Below, piece by piece: positions 19,845 to 28,080 of a DNA stretch of 64,000 nt. This DNA is from Ichthyophis bannanicus (taxonomy: Eukaryota > Chordata > Amphibia > Gymnophiona > Ichthyophiidae), in contig JAWIIG010000037.1 of NCBI GenBank assembly GCA_033557465.1, forward strand, positions 1,488,001 to 1,552,000, written 5' to 3'. Below the pieces are notes generated by a model, which saw only the letters and a list, made by a program, of their open reading frames with translations, was not told where the DNA came from and did no database searches. Within the stretch, counting starts at the first letter, position 1; each line of letters opens with the position of its first letter. The translations under genes were made by a program, and so were the position numbers.

Positions 19845-21371
19845 AATCACTAAGACAAACAGCATTGGGGAAAGTGGGCAACCTTGTCTCGCACCCTTTC
19901 CTAGCGCAAAAGCCGCAGAATAATACCCATTTATACAGATCCGCACCTTCAGGCCCGTATGCAGAGCCTTCACCCATCTCAGAAAATTTGGCTCTATAAC
20001 CCATCTTCTCTAACACCTGAAACAGAAATGCCGACTCCACCCTGTCAAACACTTTTTCAACATCTACTGTCAGAAACACTGCCTGATCCCCTCCCTGCTG
20101 CAACTTCCAAATCAGATTAAGGATCCGCCTTATGTTGTCCCCCACTAACCTGTCTCTCACAAAGCTCGTTTGGTCCGGATGAATTAGCTCAGGGAGATAC
20201 CCCTGCAACCTCATTGCTAATATTTTTGCTAAAACGTTTGCATCCAAATTTATCAGGGAGATGGGTTGCTAAGATCCGCAAGCCGTACAGTACTTCCCTT
20301 GCTTTGGCAGGACAGTTATTCCCACCTCTGCCATGAATGCTGGTAATTTGCTATCTGCCAGTATCCCATTCAAAACATCCACTAAAAAGGGTAACAGTGT
20401 AGCCTGGAACTTCTTATAAAACTTGACTGTTAGGCCATCCAGATCAGGTGCCTTCTTGAATTTGAGGGACTGTATTGCTTCCCTAATCTTCTAGCTACTA
20501 ATGACCCTATCTAATCTGCCCGCCTCCTCCTCTACCAGCTTCTCTAGGTTGTACCCTTTAAGGTAATCCTCCCCCCTGGATCCCTCCACCGGTACCTCCC
20601 CCTTATAGAGGTATTAGTATAATTCTTGAAACACGTTTCTAATTTGTGCTGATCTCATGACTACCTCCCCCTTCTTGTTCCTGATGTTGACCATCCTACT
20701 TTGCTGTACCCAAGCCCTTAAACAACTAGACAACATCTTGCCTGCTCGGTTATCCCCCTCAAACTGGACCTATTTAAGCACATTCAACTCATGTGCAATT
20801 TGACTAGCCCTAAGCCAGCCCAGCTCTTGTCGGTTCAAGTCATTCAACACTCTTGAATCTACATCAATCTGATGCCTCTTCTCTGGGGCCTTCAACCTCT
20901 CACATAAAACACGTTCTGCATCCCTCTTTGTATGAGCCGCAATACTGACCAGATATCCTCTCACACTTCCTTTAACACATCCCAAACAGTCCCCAGCTCT
21001 ACTCCCACCCCTCTATTTAAGAGTAGGCACTCTTCTATCAACCCCTGAATCATCTTAACTATCTGGGGCTCCTCCAACAGTGAGTCACTGAGCTGTCAAA
21101 AGCGCAACCCATCCTCCTTCTGTCCCAAATCCAGATCTAACCCTACCAGAGCATGATCAGACCAAGTGATACACTCTTGCTCAATGTCTTTTATTTTGCA
21201 CATCGAACTTCCACTAACCCACACCATGTCTATTCTATTATAGGCGTCATGGGAGTGAGAGTAAAAAGTGTACCCCCACTCCCCCAGGTGCCTACATCTC
21301 CAGACACCCACCATCCCTAACCTCTTCTTCAACCTCAGCAATCCCTGCCTCTCCTTCCTCTTACCCATCGC
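19845..21371 (-). pseudogene. L1 #2 ORF2, endonuclease C-part and RT N-part
   Basis: Positions 20247-19845 encode 'VLAKILAMRLQGYLPELIHP', 'DQTSFVRDRL', 'FLTVDVEKVFDRVE', matching RT motifs of L1 ('HxDQxGFVxGR', 'D-AEKAFD'). Upstream (to 21371) lie the fingers and end of the endonuclease: 'AYNRIDMVWVS' and 'WSDHALVGLDL' at 21250-21150. Frames change repeatedly. Confidence 0.75.
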
Positions 21372-21719
21372 CAATGTTCCCTCTAATTTTCTGTAGGCTG
21401 TGTGCGCATAAAATATCAGCTGTGTGCGGCTTTTGAAGGAAGGTTAAATTTTTGTGCGCCACTTAACGACACTTGGAGTTATATACTTTAAAATTTGACT
21501 ACGCGTCAGAATACAGTAGGTACACCACATTGATTTTAATCAAATTAAATGAAAATAGACGATTACTAAATGAAGCGGGAAATTTCTAGTAATTACATTC
21601 ATAACTTTTAAATTTTAAGAAGTCTGTGTTGTTTTCTATCAGAATCAGAGCTGTAATTTTTGTGCTCTCTCGGTGAGGTGTGTGCGCGTGCACACGCGCA
21701 CAGCTTAGAGGGAACAGTG
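21372..21719. mobile_element. hAT MITE, 348 bp, perfect 8-bp target duplication
   Basis: The termini are CAATGTTCCCTCTAA and TTAGAGGGAACAGTG, nearly perfect inverted repeats. They are flanked by CCCATCGC at 21364-21371 and 21720-21727. The interior is AT-rich without coding capacity, and GT/GC-rich alternating sequence (GTGTGCGCGTGCACACGCGC) lies close to the right end. An 8-bp duplication and CA-TGTTCCCTC-type ends place it with hAT non-autonomous elements. Confidence 0.9.
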
Positions 21720-21727
21720 CCCATCGC

Positions 21728-22185
21728 CATCCCCTTCTGTTGTCCACCCTGGGGTTCACTGTCATATTAAAATCACCACCCAATATGATAGGGGCTCCCC
21801 ACATCTTCCAGCACCGACAACAGTGCCTCAAATACTTCCCCTTGCCTCTCATTAGGACCATATTATACTCACCACTCATATCTTGGCCCCCTCCAACTTC
21901 AAATGCACTCCCACATACCTTCCTCTTATATCCCGTATGACCTGGCTTACCTCTCCCTTCACATTCACAGAAGTATAGCCACCCCCCATTTTTTAGCAGC
22001 CCCCCTCTGGGACACCAAATACACTCGAGGGTATCTTCGGGACTTCAATTATTTCTCCTGTCCCACCCTTAAATGATTTCTTATAGGCAATGTATATCCA
22101 CCTGTAGACGGCCACCCTCCTTTTCCACCAGCCTCTGCTTAGACCAGGATCCTAGCCCCTTGACATTAAGAGTAACTAATATAAT
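21728..22185 (-). pseudogene. L1 #2 ORF2, endonuclease N-terminus
   Basis: The minus strand starts at about 22185 ('LVTLNVKGLGSWSKQRLVEK', the L1 'LNVNGL' opening) and reaches 'APIILGGDFNMTVNPRVD' at 21800-21740, the metal-binding GDFN motif of APE endonucleases. The continuation lies on the other side of the MITE. Confidence 0.75.
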
Positions 22186-22189
22186 CTTT

Positions 22190-23370
22190 ATCTTTATTTC
22201 GTCACTTGATTGACCACCCAAGTGGTGGCATCAGAGTAGTTTACAAAGCCAACAAACAGGCTGCAAGTTAAGGTAGAAAGGAACGCCATTTATGGACAAG
22301 AAAGAGGAGAAGATAGAGCACACAGACGAGAATAGAGAACATTTATAAGAAAGAAAGAGGCATAACAGTCGAAGAGGATGTGCAGTCAAAACTGGTGGAG
22401 GGGAAGGTCAAAAGCAAGATGAAAAAATGGTTTTTTAACATGGAGCTGAAACATTTGCTTCTCAAGATCAAGGAACATAGTCTTAAAATGGGTTTGCACC
22501 TTAATGTTAAGAAGACAAAGATCCTGACAACTTGCAAAATCAGTAAGTTCATCATTGATGGAGAAGAAATTGAAATAGTTGACAACTTTAACTTACTTGG
22601 ACCAACAATCAATAAAGGACTAGCAGTCAAGAAATCCGACAACGTATTGCTCTTGGTAGAATGATTATGAAGGACTTAGACAAGTTTCTCAAGAGCAGAG
22701 ATGTCTCTCTCCATACAGAGATTCGACTTGTCCAGGCCATGGTATTTTCAATAGCATCATATGGATGTGAAAGTTGGACAGTGAAAAAGATGCAAGAAGA
22801 AAATTAATGTCTTTGAATTATGGTGCTGACGATGAATACTGTCTATATCCATGGACTGTCCAAAGAACAAACCTAAGCTTTTCTTAGATGCTCAGATGAC
22901 AATACTTCAACTTTCATACTTTGGACACATCATGCGAAGAGAGAGATCATTGGAGAAAGACATCATGCTTGGCAAGGTAGAAGGTCACCATAAACGAGGG
23001 AGGCTGGCAATGAGATAGATCGATACAATAACAGCAGCTATGGATACTACTCTATCAACAACGAGTCACTTGGCTGAAGATCAAACAAAGTTTAGGTCAA
23101 CAATCCAGAGGTTTGCCGGGAGTCGACACTGACTTGACGGCACTTAATAACAATAACAACATGCTGTTGAATTTCTGAAATGAGTCTTCGGAACACAGTG
23201 TGGCTGGTAATGAGTTCCAGAGTGCTGGTCCCAGAAAAAAGAATGCAGAATGGTGAGTTAATTCAAGGTGTGTGCATGCAGGGAATGGGAGAGCTAGACA
23301 ATTGTTATGAATAGAACAGAGGGCACGAGGGTGGGGCATGCATGCAAATAAGATCAGCAAGATACTGCAA
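22190..23370 (-). mobile_element. L2-like LINE 3' end, split by an RTE insertion
   Basis: The C-terminal peptide 'HHSAFFFLGPALWNSLPATL' (23300-23230) is the conserved 'A-F...LWNSLP' block of L2-like ORF2. After the RTE (22425-23160) the tail resumes (22424-22190) and ends '...AAATAAAGATAAAG' on the minus strand, an L2-type terminus. It lies between ORF1 and ORF2 of L1 #2. Confidence 0.6.
22425..23160 (+). mobile_element. RTE/BovB LINE, 5'-truncated
   Basis: It opens in the region after the RT catalytic motif ('LLKIKEHSLKMGLHLNVKKT', 'EIEIVDNFNLLGPTINK'), has several frameshifts, and passes 'MVFSIASYGCESWTVKK' and 'SYFGHIMRRERSLEKD'. It ends GACTTGACGGCACTTAATAACAATAACAAC. The same order is seen in the RTE at 24991-26103. 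Confidence 0.88.
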
Positions 23371-23735
23371 TCTTCTGGCCCTCCCCCTCTAGTTTCCCCA
23401 TCCCCTTTCCCCTTTCTGTAGGACCTCCATTCCGCCTACCTCCACTCCTACCCCCATCCATCCTCCCTCTGACCATCCCCCTCTTCCTGTCCTACTCTGC
23501 AGAGGCCTCCTTAGAGTGGTGCCCCTGATGCCCATTCTCCCACTCACTACCCTAATGTCCCCACCTCCACCCTGCTCTCCTTCACTTCCCTCCCACCTAC
23601 CCCCTTCCACCCAATCTCACCCCTCGCCCAAACCTTCCACCACTCTGCTCAATCACACATCTGTCTCACCTTCCCTCCTCCACACACCTGCAATACCCCC
23701 TTCACTCCAAAGAAGCTAGAAAGTCAATAGTACAG
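23371..23735. repeat. C/T-rich low-complexity stretch
   Basis: The run is dominated by CCTCC, CACTCCC and ACCCCC words with no stable repeat unit. The Pro/Ser/Thr ORF on the plus strand and the Gly/Glu ORF on the minus strand are compositional. It probably belongs to the ORF1-ORF2 spacer of L1 #2, as L1 #1 has a similar purine/pyrimidine-biased spacer. Confidence 0.6.
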
Positions 23736-23805
23736 AGTTCATTCAGGTCTTCAACTGTTGGATGTTGTCCTTCTTCTGCTTACTGCAGTCTTTTGACACC
23801 ACTGA

Positions 23806-24760
23806 TCATCGTTCCTCTCTCCTGCCCTCCTTCCGCTGCTGTTCCGCCGATGGTGCTTTTTCCACTGAGATGCCAATCTTCTGAAACACTTTCTCTGCCT
23901 CTCTTGCTATAGATATTTTCCATGTGTGCCCCTCTTTAGAGAACGCCAGTTCAAAGGAATATAGCCAGTGGTATTTCAGTTGTGCTGACTGTAGAGCCCT
24001 TGTGATATGTGCCATGTCCTTTTGATGCAGTAGGATCCCATTGGCCAAGTCAGCAAACATAGCCACTTGATAACCCTGCCAATTAAACTTTTGCAGGCCC
24101 TTCATCTTGGCAGCCATCCTCTCTTTGAGGCTATAGACCTGGAAGCATACTACTATGTCTCTAGGAACATTCTTTCACAGTGGGCCTATCCAGCACTGTA
24201 GTGTCCAGAATGTCCTCCTTACCTCAGTTTTGCAGGGCCTCCTTAAACACCGCAATCGCCACTTTCCAGCTGTCTGCAAACTCACTTTCCTCTGGAACCC
24301 TGTGAAACCTCAAGTTATTCTTCAGGGTTCTGTTTTCCAGATCTTCCATTTTCAGGCTCATCTGCTCTCTCCAGGTCACTGCCTCTTCCAATTTCTGCTC
24401 CAGCTCTGCCACATCTTCTGCTATGTGCTCCAACTGGTCTTCATGATCACTCATGCAGTGCCCCAAATCCACCATTTCCTCTTTAATTTCACTGGTAAAC
24501 ATGCTCAACTCCATTTTTACTGCTGTGAACTTAGATTTGAGCTCCCAAAACCACTCTCAGAGCTCTGCCTTGGTTAACTGCGCCACCATTTCTGGTGCAC
24601 CAGCATCCGTCTCCTTATTCTCCTCCCATACCATCTGCCCAGCGCTGCTGGCATCTCCTGCAGCCATCTTGAAGTCTCTGCTGCCTTCCTATGTGCCTCC
24701 CATATAGGCAAATTCTTTTAGATCTCTGCCTTTCTCCAGGTTGTCATTTTTGCTGCCGTT
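23806..24760 (-). pseudogene. L1 #2 ORF1
   Basis: The minus strand encodes a coiled coil ('VDLGHCMSDHEDQLEHIAED', 'VAELEQKLEEAVTWREQ'), the RRM entry 'MEDLENRTLKNNLRFHRVPE' and a C-terminal domain ('KGLQKFNWQGYQVAMFADLA', with frame changes). This is the same order as ORF1 of L1 #1, but diverged and frameshifted. Confidence 0.75.
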
Positions 24761-24990
24761 GGTCTTTCTGCTCCTAACACCCCACTTGCTGACCTTCGAT
24801 TTCACTGCAATTTCACTTAATCAGGGCCACTCCTAAGCTGCCATCACTCCTGGAAACATCACTTCCTCCAGTATGAACTTTTTGAAAGTTCTTTATCATA
24901 TTGAATGGCTACTTTGAGGTCATCAGAAATAATGACACCATAACTCAGCCAGGGCCAGCCCAAGAATATCTGATGACCTATTGATGTGCC

Positions 24991-26103
24991 CTGTTGTTAA
25001 GTGTCGTCGAGTTGCTGTCGACTCATGGCGACCCTCTGGATAGTTGTCCTAAATTGTGTTCGGTCTTCATTCAGGCGGCTCATTATTGACAGACTGGTAC
25101 CCGTAGCTGCTGTTATTGTATCGATCCATCTCATTGTTGGCCTTCCTCTTTTGCATTGACCTTCTATCTTGCCAAGGATGATGTCTTTCTCTAATGATCT
25201 CTCTCTTCGCACGTTGTGTCCAAAGTATGAAAGTCGAAGTCTTGTCATCTGAGCTTCTAAAGAAAGCTTAGGTTTGATCTCCTCTAGTACTGACTGGTTT
25301 CTTCTTCGGGCAGTCCATGGTATATGCAGTATTCGCCGCCAGCAACATATTTCAAAGGCATCAATTTTCTTCCTGTCTATCTTTTTCACTGTCCAGCTTT
25401 CACATCCATATGATGTTATTGAAAATACCATGGCTTGAACAAGTCGAATCTTTGTATGCAGAGAGACAACTTTGCTCTTGAGAATCTTGTCTAGGTTTTT
25501 CATAGCCATTCTGCTAAGAGCAATGCGTCGTCAGATTTTGTTGACTGCTTGTTGCTTCTTTATTGATAGTTGATCCAAGTAGGTTAAAGTTGTCCACGAT
25601 TTCAATTTCTTCTCCTTCAACGATGAACTTGTTGATTTTGCCAGTTGTCATGATCTTTGTCTTCTTTACATTAAGGTGCAGGCCCATTTTGAGACTATGT
25701 TCTTTGATTGTGAGAAGCAAATGTTTCAGATCATCTTCACTTTCAGCCAGTAATGTGGTATCATCAGCATAGCGAAGGTTGTTGATGAGTTTTCCACCAG
25801 TCTTCACACTTCTATTGTCTTCATACAATCCTGCTTCTCTGATGATTTGTTCTGCATATAATTTAAACAGGTAGGGGGAAAGTATGCATCCTTATCTTAC
25901 ACCTTTGCTTATTTTAAACCATTCTGTTTCTCCTTGTACCGTTCGAACTGTGCATATTAATCAATGTACAGATTGTGCAAGAGAACGATCAGGTGTTCTG
26001 GTATACCCATGCTTCTTAATGTGGCCCAGAGTTTCTCATGGTTTACACAGTCAAAAGCCTTGCTATAGTCGATAAAACACAAATAGATATCCTTTTGGAT
26101 ATC
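24991..26103 (-). mobile_element. RTE/BovB LINE, 5'-truncated, RT core retained
   Basis: The minus strand starts in RT at 'YLCFIDYSKAFDCVNHEKLW', passes a degraded 'GCILSPYLFKLYAEQIIREA' block and the catalytic 'NLRYADDTTLLAESEDD' (YADD, 25740-25780), and continues open from 25509 to 24997 ('YGCESWTVKKIDRKKIDAFE', 'RGRPTMRWIDTITAAT'). It ends with the RTE terminus (GTCGACGACACTTAACAACA-type). It is better preserved than the other two RTE copies here but has at least three frame interruptions. Confidence 0.9.
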
Positions 26104-26150
26104 CAGTGGATGCACCCTACCCCACCCATAATTCAGCATCTCCCTTACTT

Positions 26151-26565
26151 ACAGTACCTTTGTAAAATGGGAGGTGGGAGTGATGCCTAAATGCTTCTAT
26201 CCCCCTGCCATCATTTTTCAAAATGGATGCACCTGACACCACATTGTGCATGCTGGAGATGCATAGCATGGGGGATATCCAGCTCAGTCTTCCAAATAAG
26301 GAAGAAAATTTCTTATTTAGCAAACTGGGCCTTAATCAGTCTGCTGACCTTGCGCTGTGTCCCAGGATTTACCACAGGAGGGGGGATGTCAGTCTGCCAA
26401 TAAGAAATTTTCTTCCTTCTATGGCAGACTGTGCTCTCCACCCCAAGGCGGTACATCCCCAAGACGCACCGGGTGGGTTCAAGTACTGCCATTTTGAAAA
26501 ATAGTGGTCAGAGAGTAGGAGCATGTAGGCATTGCTCCCACTCCCTGTTATACAAAGGTACTGTG
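26151..26565. repeat. Foldback element: ~165-bp inverted arms, 82-bp spacer
   Basis: Arm 26151-26316 (starting ACAGTACCTTTGTA) is the imperfect reverse complement of 26399-26565 (ending TACAAAGGTACTGT). The innermost arm ends, AAGAAAATTTCTTATT and AATAAGAAATTTTCTT, pair exactly. There is no coding capacity. It resembles a MITE or foldback transposon, but no clear target duplication is visible. Confidence 0.75.
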
Positions 26566-26604
26566 GGGAGGGGAGGGGTGGGGTGGGGTGGGGGAAGAGT
26601 TAAT

Positions 26605-26785
26605 GGAGGCCCACAGGCCACCAATGATTTTGGCAAGGTGGAGGTGGGGGAATGCATCGGAGCCCACGGGTCACCAATGATTTTTCTGGGAAGGGAAGGA
26701 AGGGGGATTGTGACCCACAAGGCCACCAATGATTTTTATGAGGTAGAAGGGAAGGGGGGATATGGGCCCACCAGGCCACCGGTGG
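26605..26785 (+). repeat. G-rich tandem repeat, unit about 57 bp, 3-4 copies
   Basis: The core 'GGCCACCAATGATTTTT' (variants GGTCACC, GGCCACCGGTGGTTTTG) recurs four times at 55-60 bp spacing, separated by G-rich variable tails. The strand is strongly G-rich. The minus-strand Pro-rich ORFs here are artefacts. Confidence 0.85.
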
Positions 26786-26852
26786 TTTTGCTTCTGTTGG
26801 GGGATTCAAGGAGGCAACTGCCAAAGGCATCGGGGGCTTTCCCCGATGCTTG

Positions 26853-26893
26853 GATCATCTGAGGTGAAGTGTCAAATTTCACCTCAGATGATC
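26853..26893. repeat. Perfect 16-bp hairpin
   Basis: GATCATCTGAGGTGAA at 26853-26868 is exactly complementary to 26878-26893, with a 9-base loop. It lies about 220 bp from the splice donor of the host exon, inside the putative downstream intron. It may be the closed end of an old transposon. Confidence 0.85.
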
Positions 26894-27109
26894 ATTTTGT
26901 CCAAAGCTGGTGTAAAGATCTAGCATTAAAAGTAATATAAAAAACTGTGCTAAGTTTCAGGGCATTTTTTTACATCAGTCGCAATTAGTTATGCAGCACT
27001 AATAATCAAGTAAATGAATTCCAAGGATATCTTTTCACTGATCCATACAGTATCTCTCAGATTTACAGGTAAGAGCTATCCTCTTTTTCTGTGACAAATG
27101 TTTTCTCAC

Positions 27110-27952
27110 CTGCCATTTCAGTTGGCGTGAGTCTCTCTGCTGCATCAAAGAACTCATCCTCTGAGCTGCTGTCCCCAAACCCAGGAGGAGGCTCCAAGAT
27201 TAGTTTTTCTACCTCAATAGTCTCAGTTGCATCCCACCTTTTGCCCCCCTCGGATTCTGTTAGATTTTTGAAATAATTTTTGTCTGGGCTATTGTTTATG
27301 TCCAGGCTGTTTGTGGGGGAAACATTTGAGCACAAGCTGTAATATTCCATCACATTGCTGTTATACAGTCGACAGCTCAGAGTAAATGCACTCAGCTGAT
27401 TTTCTTCTTCTTGCTCGGTATCCCCTGGACACCTGGAAACCTCTCTTTGTTCAGCTTCACTGTCATTTCTCTGTGATTCTTGCAGGAAACATAGAAAAGG
27501 ATAAGAACTTGCCTTATCATTCTCTTTTTGCTCTTCTTCACCTTCCATATAGAAAACACTTTTGTCTTCGCTGTGCATTTCATCAAAACTAGGTGCATAA
27601 AAGTGGAAAAACTCAGGTCTGCTTGAAGAGCAAGCTTCCAAATCATCCTCTTCCAGAGCATCCATAGAATCACTGGACCAGCTGACCATGCAGCCTCTGT
27701 CTTCTGTATTAGCAGAATCGGAGGCCTCCGAGGCACTGTCAGTCCCACTGGTGGTGCTGTAGCATAAGCCTCTCCCTCTGGTACAATCTACTTTTTTATT
27801 ATTTTGTTCAATCTCATCCAGCTCTTCCTCCTCCTCTTCATGCAAAGGCTTTATGTTATTGTATTTCAGCAGATGGATATCTGAATAAATATCCAGTGAA
27901 GAATTTATTTCGGAGGACTCTTCAGAGTCACTACATGCTCGAGATTCATAAC
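27110..27952 (-). CDS. Host gene internal coding exon, FRMPD1/FRMPD4-type (FERM and PDZ domain family) candidate
   Basis: This is the only convincing host coding exon. On the minus strand it is entered at 27952 after TTTGTTTTACATTTAAG, with a branch-point-like CTGAC about 27 nt upstream, and left at 27110 before GTGAGA (GCAG|GTGAGA). Its 843 bp are 281 codons with phase 1 at both ends, so skipping would keep frame. The protein is acidic and Ser-rich: Asp/Glu runs ('EEEEEE'), 'SGTDSASEASDSAN', 'WSSDSMDALEEDDLEA', 'EYYSLCSNVSP', and near the end 'PPPGFGDSSSEDEFFDA'. The last motif resembles the PPPGF-DSS-acidic segment I associate with the disordered C-terminal half of FRMPD proteins, cortical scaffolds (FRMPD1 binds GPSM1/GPSM2). 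FRMPD1 seems the best fit. The exon is well supported; the family name is tentative. Confidence 0.6.
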
Positions 27953-28080
27953 CTTAAATGTAAAACAAACAGTGTCAGTATTTTAGTACAAGGATAGGTG
28001 CAACATAGCATTATGCGCGTTTAGGTAAAAAGGTTTATCATATCTAGCTGCAATGCATGGTATTTCCTTTGAAATATATT
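27953..28080 (-). other. Intron sequence upstream of the host exon
   Basis: It holds the acceptor-side signals: polypyrimidine-like TTTGTTTT and candidate branch points (TACTAAA, CTGAC) within 45 nt of the exon. Nothing else is recognisable before the transposon-like end at 28081. Confidence 0.6.

Larger units (their letters stand above)
18370..24800 (-). mobile_element. L1/Tx1-type LINE #2, broken up by nested insertions
   Basis: Read on the minus strand, pieces of one L1 occur in order: ORF1 (24760-23806), ORF2 endonuclease (22185-21728 and 21371-21080), RT (20760-19845), and FADD block and thumb (19262-18375). They are separated by L2/RTE DNA (22190-23370), a hAT MITE (21372-21719), a CR1 (19264-19842) and a hAT (17586-18362). 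Collinearity and the exact target duplication of the MITE support a single ancestral element. Confidence 0.75.

Noticed and set aside
23389..23719. Pro-rich and Gly-rich ORFs of 67-73 codons
   Set aside because: They are purely compositional, from a C/T-rich spacer.
27061..27072. CAG|GTAAGAG donor on the plus strand
   Set aside because: There is no plus-strand exon here; the coding frame is clearly on the minus strand, so this is coincidence.
27063..27109. Extension of the host ORF to a stop at 27063 as a terminal exon
   Set aside because: GCAG|GTGAGA at 27110 is a strong donor, gives a phase-1/phase-1 exon, and the remaining 15 codons look like intron translation. A terminal exon is less likely but not excluded.
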